In this document: positions 1 to 9,631 of the stretch, piece after piece | Numbering within the stretch: the stretch's first letter is position 1 | Layout: every line of letters starts with the position of its first letter | DNA from: Rufibacter immobilis | Lineage (GTDB): Bacteria > Bacteroidota > Bacteroidia > Cytophagales > Hymenobacteraceae | Reading direction: 5' to 3' | Length of the DNA: 64,000 nucleotides | Assembly (NCBI RefSeq): GCF_003721565.1 | Contig: NZ_RJJE01000009.1 | Location: 1,054,934-1,118,933, forward strand | Notes under the pieces: generated by a model | The model's database searches: none | The model's input: the letters and a program-made list of their open reading frames with translations, nothing else | Told to the model about the DNA's origin: nothing | Program-made: the position numbers and the translations under genes

Positions 1-169
1 CGGGAAAAGGCCCGGAAACGAACGGCCTCGGCTTTTCTCTGCTTGAAGCGGCCTGCCGTATCCTGCAAAGGTAGCGCATTCTTCCGGAAAACCTGTTGCC
101 CTGCCGCAGTGGGCTCTTTCAAAGCGTTGGGCTTTTGCGTACCTTAGGCGGTAGAACTACTTTTCACCC

Positions 170-1735
170 ATGTCTGCTATCCTTTACCGCCGGTCTCTCC
201 GGCCGCTGCTCCTGGCCTTGCTGCTGTGGAGCCTCTCCCTCCCCTCCTCGGCCCAAGTAGATTTCCAGAAACTAGACGCCTATTACCAGAAAGCCCTTAA
301 AGACTGGAACGTGCCGGGCATGGCCATTGCCATTGTGAAAGATGACTCCGTGGTGTTTGCCAAAGGCTACGGCGTGCGCGACATCCAGAAAGGCGGTGCC
401 GTAGACGCCAACACCCTCTTCGGGATTGCCTCCAACACCAAAGCCTACACCGCCGCCGCGCTGGCCATGCTGGTAGACGAAGGCAAACTGAGCTGGGATG
501 ATCCAGTGACTAAGTACCTCCCCTACCTGCAACTCTATGACCCCTACGTGACCCAGCACCTCAACATACGAGACCTGCTCAGCCACCGCGTGGGCTTGCA
601 GACCTTCTCCGGAGACTTACTGTGGTACAACACCACCTACAGCCGCAAAGAAATTCTGGAACGCGCCAAATACCTAAAACCGGCGTATCCGTTCAGAGGC
701 GGGTACGGCTACTCTAACCTCATGTTCATCGCCGCCGGCGAAGTGGTGGAAGCCGTGAGCGGGAAAACCTGGGAGCAGTTCATTCAGGAGCGCATCTTCC
801 GTCCGTTGGGCATGACTCGTTCTTACACCTCAGTGAACCAACTGAAGGGCGTGGAGAACGTGGCTACGCCGCACGGCAATCCTACCACCCAGGGTGGTAA
901 ACCCGTGCCCACAGTCCTTACTGCCTGGGACAACTGGAATCCCGCTGCCGGTATCTTCACCAGCGTAACCCAGGATGCCAAATGGCTGAAACTACAATTG
1001 AACCGGGGCACCTACCACGGCCAGCGCCTGTTCTCTGAAGCCGCCTCGCACACCATGTGGACCATGCACAACGCTCTTCCCGTGGCCCCCCAGATGGAAA
1101 CCATCACGCCCTCTCTCCACTTCAGCGGGGCCGGTTTGGGCTGGATGCTCAATGATTACCAGGGTCGTAAGATTGTGGTACACGGCGGTGGCCACGAGGG
1201 CATGAACAGCCGCACCGTACTGGTTCCAGAGGAAAAACTGGGCATCGTGATCCTGACCAACAGCATGAGCAGCATCATGGCGCCTATCGCCAATTACACC
1301 ATTGACCAGTTCATGGGCATTAAAGACGGCCGCGACTGGAGCCAGTTTAACCTGGAGATGGCCGCCAAGGCCGCAGAAGCGCAGAAAGCCGCTGAGGGCA
1401 AATCCGCCAAAACGAAACTGGCCAAAGCCAAGCTTACCCGTGACCTCAACGCCTATGCCGGCACTTACCACAGTCCCCTTTACGGCAATGCCACGGTGGC
1501 CTTACAGAAAGGCAAGCTGGTCTTGAGTCTGGCCGCCGCGCCTGCCCTGGGCGGTGAGCTTTCCCTCTGGCAACCCGATATCTTTGACCTGCGCTGGAAA
1601 AATAATTTTGCGCTGCTCACCCCTACTAAAGCCCGCTTTTTGCCCGGCCCAGACGGCTCCATCGCTGAACTAAGGCTGGATGCCAACAACCCTGATTTCC
1701 ATTTTTCTGAGCTGGAGTTCACGCGGGTACAATAA
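170..1735 (+). CDS. Serine hydrolase, class C beta-lactamase family (CubicO-like), exported
   Basis: A 521-residue exported protein of the beta-lactamase/penicillin-binding serine hydrolase fold. An N-terminal signal peptide ends near SSA-Q (residue 28). The catalytic S-x-x-K motif is SNTK at residues 88-91, the Y-x-N motif is YSN at 181-183, and HGGG at 338-341 takes the place of the KTG box. Residues from about 430 resemble the DUF3471 beta-barrel domain common at the C-terminus of such proteins. Family members are esterases, D-aminopeptidases or peptidases; the substrate cannot be told from sequence, and true beta-lactamase activity is not implied. The gene stands alone and is followed by a strong hairpin terminator. 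Confidence 0.9.
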   Translation: MSAILYRRSLRPLLLALLLWSLSLPSSAQVDFQKLDAYYQKALKDWNVPGMAIAIVKDDSVVFAKGYGVRDIQKGGAVDANTLFGIASNTKAYTAAALAMLVDEGKLSWDDPVTKYLPYLQLYDPYVTQHLNIRDLLSHRVGLQTFSGDLLWYNTTYSRKEILERAKYLKPAYPFRGGYGYSNLMFIAAGEVVEAVSGKTWEQFIQERIFRPLGMTRSYTSVNQLKGVENVATPHGNPTTQGGKPVPTVLTAWDNWNPAAGIFTSVTQDAKWLKLQLNRGTYHGQRLFSEAASHTMWTMHNALPVAPQMETITPSLHFSGAGLGWMLNDYQGRKIVVHGGGHEGMNSRTVLVPEEKLGIVILTNSMSSIMAPIANYTIDQFMGIKDGRDWSQFNLEMAAKAAEAQKAAEGKSAKTKLAKAKLTRDLNAYAGTYHSPLYGNATVALQKGKLVLSLAAAPALGGELSLWQPDIFDLRWKNNFALLTPTKARFLPGPDGSIAELRLDANNPDFHFSELEFTRVQ

Positions 1736-1752
1736 AACACCGCCTCCCCTGG

Positions 1753-1806
1753 AACCAGAAGGCCTCTGCCCTGCATTAAACTGGCAGAGGCCTTCTGGTT
1801 TGGGGC
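1753..1806 (+). terminator. Intrinsic terminator of the serine hydrolase gene
   Basis: Perfect 18-bp arms (1753-1770 and 1783-1800) around a 12-nt loop. The T-rich stretch after the stem (1806-1812) comes from the decayed palindromic repeat that abuts it. Confidence 0.8.
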
Positions 1807-1833
1807 TTTTTTAAGAAAAACGGCCCCTAAACG
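1800..1833. repeat. REP-like palindrome, copy 1
   Basis: TTGGGGC, a T-tract, an A-tract, then GGCCCCTAAACG: a partly decayed left arm and an intact right arm of the dispersed family, fused to the terminator stem. The rest of the gap to 2032 shows no gene. Confidence 0.7.
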
Positions 1834-2032
1834 GAAATGCCTGTAATATTCTACCCGCCCCCTCGACTTATGACGCAGTTATTGGAAAATGATCCGCCAC
1901 TCACCCTGTCTCTTCTTTTTTCAATCCATTATAAATCAAACCGTTACCGCCACTTCCTTCTAGGAATGTGGCAATAAATTCGTATTATTATCCTGAGAGT
2001 TCTGCTTTCTACAAACTAAACGAGCTTAGATC

Positions 2033-5026
2033 ATGTCTAAAAAGAGTACCCTGGCTATCTTACTGGCCGCCGCTATGCTAACGCAGGCCCAGGCGCAAAC
2101 CCAGAAGAAGGCCGCTCCGGTTAAAAAAACCACCGCTACGGCTTCGGCCAAAACCCAGCAAGGCACCCGCAAGCTGGAAACCGTCACTAAAAAGAATGGT
2201 GAACTGGTAATTCCTTACGAGAAATACCAACTGGCCAACGGCCTTACCGTGATTGTGCACGAAGACCATTCAGACCCTATTGTACACGTAGATGTGACCT
2301 ACCACGTAGGCTCCGGCCGCGAGGAAGTGGGTAAATCTGGTTTCGCGCACTTCTTTGAGCACATGATGTTCCAAGGCTCAGACAACGTAGCCGATGAAGA
2401 ACACTTCAAGATCGTCTCTGAGGCCGGCGGAACCCTGAACGGAACCACCAACCGCGACAGAACCAACTACTTTGAGACCGTGCCCTCCAACCAACTGGAG
2501 ACCGCTCTTTGGCTGGAAGCAGACCGCATGGGCTTCCTCCTGGATGCCGTAACCCAGCAGAAATTTGAGGTGCAGCGCGAGACCGTGAAAAATGAGCGCG
2601 GCCAACGGGTAGACAATGCCCCCTACGGCCTGTCTTATGAAAAAGTGAGCGCCGCCCTGTATCCCTACGGCCACCCGTACTCCTGGACCACCATTGGGTA
2701 TATTGAGGATCTGAACCGCGTAAACGTCAATGACCTCAAGAACTTCTTCCTGCGCTGGTACGGACCAAACAACGCTACCCTCACCGTGGGCGGTGACGTG
2801 ACCCCGGCCCAGGTGGTGAAACTGGCAGAGAAATACTTCGGCTCTATCCAGCGCGGCCCCGAGGTGAAGAACCAGAAACTGCCGGCTCCGGTGTTAACCC
2901 AGGACCGTTACATCTCTTACGAAGACAACGTCCGCTTCCCATTGGTGCAGATCACGTTGCCTACCGTGCCGGCCAATCACCCAGATGAGCCAGCCCTGGA
3001 TGTTCTTTCTAACATCATTGGCGGTGGCAAAACGTCTCTCATTTACCAGAACATGGTAAAAACGCAGAAAGCCAACCAGGCCGGTGCGTACCACTCCACC
3101 TCTGAGTTAGCCGGTGAATTCACGCTGTCTGCGCGGGTACTCCCTAACCAGAACCTAGCCGATGCCGAGAAACAACTGCGTGATGCCATTGCCGAGTTTG
3201 AGAAAAAAGGCGTGACCGATGAGGACATTGCCCGTTACAAAGCCTCATATGAAGCCAGCATCATCAACAGATTGTCCAGCGTATCTGGCAAAACGTCTAC
3301 TTTGGCGGCTAACCAGTTCATGACCGGCAATGCAAACCACTTGGTAAAGGAAAGACAGGCGGTGAACGCGGTGACCAAAGCCGATGTACTGCGTGTGTAC
3401 AACCAATATGTGAAAGGCAAGAAAGCCGTGATTCTGAGCGTGGTGCCCAAGGGCAAATCTGAGCTGATTGCCAAAGCCGATAATTTCAAAGTAGATCCTA
3501 GCGGCTACAAAGCTCCGGCAGACCAGTACTCTGGCCTTAAGTATGTGAAAGCCAAAGACACTTTTGACCGCAGCAAACGCCCGGCTGCCGGTGCTGTGCC
3601 TACCATCACGGTTCCACCGTTCTGGAAGGAAAGCATGGCCAACGGCATCAAAGTGATTGGAGCCAAGTCTGACGAGGTGCCAACCGTGACCTTGCTGTTC
3701 ACCCTGCAAGGCGGGCACAAACTGGAGGCACATGATCCGTCTAAGGCGGGTATCGCGTCTTTGACCGCCTCTATGCTGAATGAGTCTTCCCAGAAATTCA
3801 CCGCTGAGCAAATCAGTACAGAACTGGAGAAACTAGGCTCATCCATCGGGTTTGGCAGCGGCGCGGAAAGCATGACCGTACAAGTACAGTCTCAGGTGAA
3901 AAACCTGGATGCCACCTTGGCTCTGTTGGAGGAGCGCATGTTCCACCCTCGTTTCGACGCGTCTGAGTTTGACCGCCTCAAGAAGCAGCGCCTGGAAGCC
4001 ATCAAAAACCAGAGCACCCAGCCAACCGTGGTAGCCGACAACGTGTACAGCAAAATGCTCTACGGCGAAGGCAATATCAGAGCCATTCCAGTAGTGGGTA
4101 CCGTACAAACCGTGGAAAGCATCACGCTAGATGACGTGAAGAAATTCTACGCGAACTACTTCTCCCCTAGCGTGACCAACCTGGTAGTGGTAGGTGACAC
4201 TGATCAAAAACAGATCATGTCTAAACTGGCGTTCCTGAACAAGTGGCAAGCCAAACCGGTGACCATGCCGTCAGACACCAAGTTGGCCAGCATTGACAAG
4301 ACTAAGATCTTCATTGTAGACAAGGAGAAAGCCGCGCAGTCTGAAATCAGAATCGGGTACATGGCCCTTCCTTATGATGCCACCGGCGAGTACTACAAAG
4401 CCGGGCTCATGAACTACGTGCTGGGCGGGGCCTTCAACAGCCGCATCAACTTGAACCTGCGTGAAGACAAAGGCTACACCTACGGCGCCCGTTCCGGTTT
4501 CTCCGGTACTGAGGAAGCTGGTCCGTTCACGGCTTCTGCCGGGGTTCGTTCCAATGCCTCAGATGCTTCGGTGGTGGAGTTCATGAAAGAGATCAAGCGT
4601 TTCCGAGAGGAAGGCATTACTGATGCCGAGCTGGCTTTTATGAAAAATGCCATCGGGCAATCTGATGCCCGTAAGTACGAGACCTCGTTCCAGAAAGCGG
4701 CCTTCCTGAACAACATGCTCCGCTACAACCTGGACGCCGACTACGTGAACAAGCAGAACCAGATTTTGCAGAACATCACCAAGGAGGAGATCAACGCGCT
4801 GGCCAAGAAATACCTGCCGGTAGACAACATGAGCATCATGCTGGTGGGCGACAAAGCTGCTATCAAACCTGGTTTGGAGAAACTGGGCTATGAGGTGGTG
4901 GAACTGGACCCAGACGGCGCTCCGGTGCAGGCTCAGGCAGCAGTTCCCGTTGCCCCGGTAGAGCCTAAGAAAGCCGAGCCCGCCAAGAAAGGCCGCAAAG
5001 CCAGAGCTGAAGGCCGTGTTTTCTAA
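2033..5026 (+). CDS. M16 family zinc metallopeptidase (insulinase/pitrilysin-like), copy A
   Basis: A 997-residue exported protein with tandem M16 domains, as in two-domain pitrilysin-like proteases. A signal peptide ends near AQAQ (residues 19-22), followed by a Lys/Ala/Thr-rich linker. The inverted zinc motif HxxEH is HFFEH at residues 106-110, and the distal glutamate is probably Glu187 in ETVKNE. The second half (from about residue 530) lacks HxxEH, as is normal for the non-catalytic M16 domain. The C-terminus is Pro/Lys-rich and ends in EGRVF. It probably degrades peptides in the periplasm. A paralogue of identical length lies at 26263-29256 with the same terminator type, so this is a duplicated gene. 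Confidence 0.93.
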   Translation: MSKKSTLAILLAAAMLTQAQAQTQKKAAPVKKTTATASAKTQQGTRKLETVTKKNGELVIPYEKYQLANGLTVIVHEDHSDPIVHVDVTYHVGSGREEVGKSGFAHFFEHMMFQGSDNVADEEHFKIVSEAGGTLNGTTNRDRTNYFETVPSNQLETALWLEADRMGFLLDAVTQQKFEVQRETVKNERGQRVDNAPYGLSYEKVSAALYPYGHPYSWTTIGYIEDLNRVNVNDLKNFFLRWYGPNNATLTVGGDVTPAQVVKLAEKYFGSIQRGPEVKNQKLPAPVLTQDRYISYEDNVRFPLVQITLPTVPANHPDEPALDVLSNIIGGGKTSLIYQNMVKTQKANQAGAYHSTSELAGEFTLSARVLPNQNLADAEKQLRDAIAEFEKKGVTDEDIARYKASYEASIINRLSSVSGKTSTLAANQFMTGNANHLVKERQAVNAVTKADVLRVYNQYVKGKKAVILSVVPKGKSELIAKADNFKVDPSGYKAPADQYSGLKYVKAKDTFDRSKRPAAGAVPTITVPPFWKESMANGIKVIGAKSDEVPTVTLLFTLQGGHKLEAHDPSKAGIASLTASMLNESSQKFTAEQISTELEKLGSSIGFGSGAESMTVQVQSQVKNLDATLALLEERMFHPRFDASEFDRLKKQRLEAIKNQSTQPTVVADNVYSKMLYGEGNIRAIPVVGTVQTVESITLDDVKKFYANYFSPSVTNLVVVGDTDQKQIMSKLAFLNKWQAKPVTMPSDTKLASIDKTKIFIVDKEKAAQSEIRIGYMALPYDATGEYYKAGLMNYVLGGAFNSRINLNLREDKGYTYGARSGFSGTEEAGPFTASAGVRSNASDASVVEFMKEIKRFREEGITDAELAFMKNAIGQSDARKYETSFQKAAFLNNMLRYNLDADYVNKQNQILQNITKEEINALAKKYLPVDNMSIMLVGDKAAIKPGLEKLGYEVVELDPDGAPVQAQAAVPVAPVEPKKAEPAKKGRKARAEGRVF

Positions 5027-5069
5027 TTGACAATTCTAGAGGATTGGCCCAAAAGGCTATCCCTGTTTT

Positions 5070-5109
5070 AAAGGCGTTTCCGGAAAAAGACCCCGGAAAC
5101 GCCTTTTTT
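5070..5109 (+). terminator. Intrinsic terminator of M16 copy A
   Basis: Stem AAGGCGTTTCCGG / CCGGAAACGCCTT followed by a T-run. An almost identical hairpin follows the paralogue at 29279-29318. Confidence 0.85.
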
Positions 5110-5179
5110 CATGCCCGTGGGTACTGCTTATCATTTAGTGGCTACACTTACTCCACCACCTGCTCCCGCTTATGTTCCA

Positions 5180-5214
5180 TTTAGCGGCCCTTTTTCCAGA
5201 AACAGGTCAAAAAC
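5180..5214 (+). repeat. REP-like palindrome, degenerate copy
   Basis: TTTAGCGGCC, T-tract, CCAGAAACAGG, then TCAAAAACGC. The left half is recognisable and the right half decayed. Its end overlaps the last bases of the TonB receptor gene on the other strand. Confidence 0.45.
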
Positions 5215-7471
5215 GCTTCTGCAGTTGCAGGCCGCTGTAGAAGTTGCGGCCGGGCGCTGCCTGGAAATACCGGTTCCCGAAGGCGTTTAAGTCATTGCCC
5301 AAACTGTAGTCCCGGTCGGTGGCGTTCTCTACGCCGCCGTATACTTCCAGCCGCCACGTTTGGGCAAAAGCACGTCTGTAGCCGGCCTGGGCACCCACCA
5401 CCACATAGTCTGGCGCGTAAACGGTATTGGCATCATTAAGTGGTATCTCAGCGGAGTAGTTGGCCGTGGCGTTTAAATAAAGCCCTAGTTGGCTCTCCAC
5501 GTCCAGACCGACCACGGCTACGTGCGGGGCGGTACCGGTGAGACGGTTGCCCGAGAAGTCATTCTCGTTCTGCCGGTAATCTCTGAACCGGAAGTGGTTG
5601 TAGGTGTAGGTAGCCCACAGCCGCAGCAACCGCAGCTGTGCTTCCGGCGCCTGAATGATGGCGTAACCCAACGCAGCTTCCACGCCTTTCTGACGCGTAG
5701 CACCAGCATTGGCAAATACCGCCACCCCAGAAGGAGTGGTTCGGCTCACGATGGTTTCCTTCAGCTTGAAATGAAAGCCAACCAGATCAAATGTGAAGCG
5801 CTGGTTGAGCAAGATCCCTCTAAGACCCAATTCATAGTTCAGTCCCCGCTCTGGTTGCAAAGCCGTGTTGATGCTTCCGTCTGAAGGCCGCACCTCGGCC
5901 TCAGTGGGTGGTGAGAAACCGGCGCTCACGCTGGCATGCGCAGACAAAGCAGGCGAAATCACTTTTACCAGCCCCACTCGGGGTGAGAATTGGGCATCAA
6001 ACTCCCGGTTTTGAATGTAGCCGGTTGGTCTGGCTACCGCATCAGAGACGCGGGCAATCTTGTACTTCAGGTCGTTCAGGCTGGCTCCCAGGGTAAGCAG
6101 GAAATCAAGAGGCAAATCCACGGCGGCCTGCCCAAACACAAAACCCTCGGTCACGGCGACTTCATCGTCATACCTCAAGGCTCCCGGGGTACCGGCATTG
6201 TTCACGTATTGGCGGGCATTCACAAACCGACGCTGCCCTTCCAGCCCCAGCGTGAAACGGGCGGGCATTCCGCCTATACTGGTGCGGTAAGTAGTGCGCG
6301 TACGGCCCCCGAAACTCTGGTTCACGTTTCGCTCATAGTCGGTCACGAAGGGATGGTTGAGAAAACTGAACACGCCAAACAAAGAAGTGGTATTGCTCCA
6401 GCGTTCATTGAACTGGTAGTTGTGCACAAAGCCCAGGTTGAGCCCTTCCAGGTTAAGCGATGCGTTCTGGTCTTTGTTCTGCTGGCGCGCCGCCCGCGGA
6501 TTGGCCTCAAACTGCTCCCGCGTGAGGGCACCGGGCAATTCATAGAACAAATCTGAATACAGGGCATGGAAGGAGAAGGTCTGTTTCTGGTTAGGGTAAA
6601 ACTGCCCCGACAGTAGTACCGTCTTGCGGTCCATGGCGCTTTGCTCCCGGTAGCCGTCCAGGGTCTGGTGGTCATAGCGCAACAGCAGGTTAGATTTCTC
6701 AGAGGCCACGCTGGCCGAAGCGAAACCTCGGCGTAAGCCATAGGAACCCACCATGCCCCCGGCCAGCACGCTGCTTTCTGCGGGTTTCACGGTTTCCAGC
6801 AAGATGGTGCCGCCGGTACCCGCCCCGTACACGCTGCCCGCCGGACCTTTGAGCACCTCAACGTTGCCAATGGTGGCGGCATCCAGTAAGTTCAGCGGAA
6901 TAGTGCCGTTGGCTTCCACCAGAGGCACTTCATTTAAGTAGACTTTCACATTGCGCACCCCGTATGGCGCCCGCAACGAGCTTCCCCTAATGGAGATGCG
7001 GTAACTGGCAGTGGCCCGTTCTTCCATGCGCACTCCCGGAATGGTATTGAGGGCCGGTACCAGCGTAGTTTCACTGAACCGTTCCAGATCACGTTTTTCC
7101 AACAGGCCCACTGCCCCGGCGGTTTGCAGCAAGGGCCGCTGGGTTTCGTAGCCTCTCACCACCACTTCCTGTAATTTCACCGCCAGGGGTTCTAACAGAA
7201 TAACCAGTGGCTTCCTACTCTGGGGCACTACTAATTTCTGCAACCGATGGGTGGCGCGCTGCACCAACAGCGTGTCAAAACGGGACGCCAGTATGATGCT
7301 GAACTGACCGGTGGCATCTGTCAGGGATTGAAGACCGGTTCTGGCATCGCTCACCACGGCTCCCTCCAGCGGTTTTTGGGTTTGGGCATCCAATACACGG
7401 CCCGTCACGGTCACCTGCGCAGCGGCAGAAAGAACTAGTAGAAAGAAAAAAGAGGTAAAAAGGTATTTCAT
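5207..7471 (-). CDS. TonB-dependent outer-membrane receptor
   Basis: A ligand-gated outer-membrane importer. I place the start at the ATG at 7471 because MKYLFTSFFFLLVLSAAAQ is a clear signal peptide; the open frame extends 26 codons further upstream with no signal character. Domains are: a carboxypeptidase-regulatory-like beta-sandwich (about residues 20-90), a plug with RISIRGSSLRAPYG and VEVLKGPAGSVYGAGTGG (about 105-235), then a 22-strand-type beta-barrel ending in the typical terminal Phe (QLQKRF). No SusD-type partner is adjacent, so a siderophore, metal or other small-ligand role is more likely than glycan uptake. The ligand is unknown. Confidence 0.88.
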   Translation of the reverse strand: MKYLFTSFFFLLVLSAAAQVTVTGRVLDAQTQKPLEGAVVSDARTGLQSLTDATGQFSIILASRFDTLLVQRATHRLQKLVVPQSRKPLVILLEPLAVKLQEVVVRGYETQRPLLQTAGAVGLLEKRDLERFSETTLVPALNTIPGVRMEERATASYRISIRGSSLRAPYGVRNVKVYLNEVPLVEANGTIPLNLLDAATIGNVEVLKGPAGSVYGAGTGGTILLETVKPAESSVLAGGMVGSYGLRRGFASASVASEKSNLLLRYDHQTLDGYREQSAMDRKTVLLSGQFYPNQKQTFSFHALYSDLFYELPGALTREQFEANPRAARQQNKDQNASLNLEGLNLGFVHNYQFNERWSNTTSLFGVFSFLNHPFVTDYERNVNQSFGGRTRTTYRTSIGGMPARFTLGLEGQRRFVNARQYVNNAGTPGALRYDDEVAVTEGFVFGQAAVDLPLDFLLTLGASLNDLKYKIARVSDAVARPTGYIQNREFDAQFSPRVGLVKVISPALSAHASVSAGFSPPTEAEVRPSDGSINTALQPERGLNYELGLRGILLNQRFTFDLVGFHFKLKETIVSRTTPSGVAVFANAGATRQKGVEAALGYAIIQAPEAQLRLLRLWATYTYNHFRFRDYRQNENDFSGNRLTGTAPHVAVVGLDVESQLGLYLNATANYSAEIPLNDANTVYAPDYVVVGAQAGYRRAFAQTWRLEVYGGVENATDRDYSLGNDLNAFGNRYFQAAPGRNFYSGLQLQKRF

Positions 7472-7704
7472 GGGAAGGAGTTCAGGAAGAATGGGCGTGC
7501 CGGGTTCCCTTACGGATTCCGGTGCCGGATGGAGGTGCAAAACTATCAAAAAAAGGTATTCTGCCTCTTTCCCTCTACTCTGCGGTTTTCTGGAAGAACG
7601 ACAGACAGTTTTGTGCTTCCCATGTACTAAAAGATGCTTTGTTCAGTTCTACTTACTACATAGCTTCTATTTAATATTTATATAAAATTTAATATTCCTA
7701 CCCC

Positions 7705-9366
7705 ATGAAAAGACTTTTGCTGCTTCTTTTCTTTCTGAATGCGTTACCAACATTTTCCCAGATACCGCCTACTGAAAACCAGAAACTGGAGAGCCTGGCC
7801 AAGGTATGGGGCTTCCTGAAATACTACCACCCTACGGTGACAAAAGGGAAAGTAGACTGGGATGCTGAGTTAATGGCAAAGATAGCAGAGGTGAAACGAG
7901 CGAAAGACAGAAAGGAGCTTGCCGCCATCTACACCGCATGGATAGACGGACTGGGCAAAGTGAAAGCCTGCCGCAAATGCAACACCAACCTCCCCGACAG
8001 CCTGACGCGCAACGTCACGTTTGCCTGGTTCCAAGATTCTGCCGTGTTCACGCCCCAACTTACCCAACGGCTCCTGCACCTGCGGGCGAACCGCAACCAG
8101 GGGAAAAATTTTTACGTGCAACGCAGGTATCCGCTGTTCAAGACACAGGCGTATTTCCCCAATGAAAAGACCTATGAAACGCTGGCAGACTATCCCGCAG
8201 AGGAATACCGTTTGCTCAGCCTTTTCCGGCACTGGAACATCATCAATTACTTCTTCCCTTATAAATACCTGATTGGCCAACCTTGGGACCAGGTACTGAC
8301 GGACATGCTGCCTAGCTTTAAAAATGCCTCCACGGCAACAGAATACCACCTGGCCATGCTGGAGCTAAGCAACAGCATCAATGACGGGCACAACTTCTTC
8401 CAGACTAAATTCACGGCCGCACACTTCGGCTTTTATCATGTTCCCTTCAAATACAAACTGATAGATAACAAGGCCGTGGTCACAGGTTTCTACAACCAGG
8501 AACTGGCCACTGCCAATGGCATCAAGTTGGGAGACGTGATCACCAAGCTGGATGGGAAACCCCTGGCGGAAGCGCTGCAACCAAAACTGAAATATATCTC
8601 GGGCTCCAACCATGCCTACAAATTAAGCCGCACGCAGTTTTTTCTCTTCAATGGTTCTACCAATACGCTCAACATCACGGTAGAGACAGATGGCATAGAA
8701 CAGACGAAGGAGATAAAGAGGTACTATTTTAGCCGCTTCGGGCCTCAGGATACCACGCTATCAAAGCAGCCTTGGCGCTTGTTGCCCGGCAAAGTAGGTT
8801 ACCTTGACCTGAGCAATCTGGTGGCAAAAGAGGTTAATACGGCTATGAAGAATATCTGGGATACGAAAGGGATTATTCTTGACCTCAGGGAATACCCCAA
8901 GCCGGTTAGCCATGCGGTAGCCGCTTATCTTAAAGCCGAGAGATCACATTACGCCTACCTCACTTACCCAGACCTCTCCTACCCCGGCGTGTTCAGGCCC
9001 AACTCCCCCTGGAAATCAGGGAGTAAAAACAAACGGGACAACTACAAAGGCAAGGTAGTTCTCTTGATTAACGAAGGTACCATGAGTGCCGGTGAATTCG
9101 CGACCATGAATTTCCAGACAGCCCCAAACGTAGTGACCATTGGGAGCCAGACGGCGGGCGCCGATGGCAACATCGTATACATTCCGTTTCCGGGCGGTTT
9201 CAAAGCCAGCATGTCTGGGCTAGGCGTGTACTACCCAAGCGGGCGCGAGACCCAACGCATAGGAATTGTGCCTGACATAGAAGTAAAACCCACCATTGCC
9301 GGCACCAAGAGAGGCGAAGACGAAGTTCTGAACCGGGCGTTGCAGTACATAGAAACGGGGAAATAA
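7705..9366 (+). CDS. S41 family peptidase (tail-specific protease family), exported
   Basis: A 553-residue exported serine peptidase. The signal peptide ends near TFSQ (residues 16-19). An N-terminal alpha-helical region is followed by a PDZ-like segment (about 250-300, with GIKLGDVITKLDGKPL) and the S41 catalytic domain (about 360-540). The nucleophile is Ser461 in TMSAGEFA. The architecture matches Bacteroidota S41 proteins rather than classical CtpA, which is shorter. It probably cleaves C-terminal tails of envelope proteins. It diverges from the TonB receptor across a 233-bp AT-rich gap (7472-7704) in which I see no other gene. Confidence 0.88.
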   Translation: MKRLLLLLFFLNALPTFSQIPPTENQKLESLAKVWGFLKYYHPTVTKGKVDWDAELMAKIAEVKRAKDRKELAAIYTAWIDGLGKVKACRKCNTNLPDSLTRNVTFAWFQDSAVFTPQLTQRLLHLRANRNQGKNFYVQRRYPLFKTQAYFPNEKTYETLADYPAEEYRLLSLFRHWNIINYFFPYKYLIGQPWDQVLTDMLPSFKNASTATEYHLAMLELSNSINDGHNFFQTKFTAAHFGFYHVPFKYKLIDNKAVVTGFYNQELATANGIKLGDVITKLDGKPLAEALQPKLKYISGSNHAYKLSRTQFFLFNGSTNTLNITVETDGIEQTKEIKRYYFSRFGPQDTTLSKQPWRLLPGKVGYLDLSNLVAKEVNTAMKNIWDTKGIILDLREYPKPVSHAVAAYLKAERSHYAYLTYPDLSYPGVFRPNSPWKSGSKNKRDNYKGKVVLLINEGTMSAGEFATMNFQTAPNVVTIGSQTAGADGNIVYIPFPGGFKASMSGLGVYYPSGRETQRIGIVPDIEVKPTIAGTKRGEDEVLNRALQYIETGK

Positions 9367-9406
9367 CCTCATGGCACACTTCCTTCGGCTTTCCATTTTC
9401 ACTTTT

Positions 9407-9446
9407 GCGTTTAGGGGCAGTTTTTAGAAAAATAGCCCCTAAACGT
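9407..9446. repeat. REP-like palindrome, near-perfect copy
   Basis: GCGTTTAGGGGC ... GCCCCTAAACG with centre AGTTTTTAGAAAAAT. It lies about 40 bp after the S41 peptidase stop codon. Confidence 0.9.
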
Positions 9447-9550
9447 ATACTATTATGAATACATGCTCTCCCTTTAACCGTAGCACGGCAAGGAAAAGAT
9501 GGCTTAAACATTCCTCAACACATACGAACAAAACACCCGCATAAAACAAC

Positions 9551-9607
9551 AGAGGCCTTGCGTTTAGGGGCGGTTTTTCTAAAAACAGCTCCTAAACGCA
9601 AGGCCTC
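9551..9607 (+). repeat. REP-like palindrome nested in a longer terminator-like stem
   Basis: The repeat core (GCGTTTAGGGGC ... GCTCCTAAACGC) is extended on both sides by locus-specific complementary flanks (AGAGGCCTT / AAGGCCTCT), giving 21-bp arms with one G-T mismatch. It lies between convergent genes and probably terminates both. Confidence 0.9.
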
Positions 9608-9631
9608 TGCCACAGCAGGGTTCTACGGCAC

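Noticed and set aside
5207-7471. SusC-type glycan importer
   Set aside because: No SusD-like lipoprotein gene is adjacent and the protein is shorter than typical SusC.
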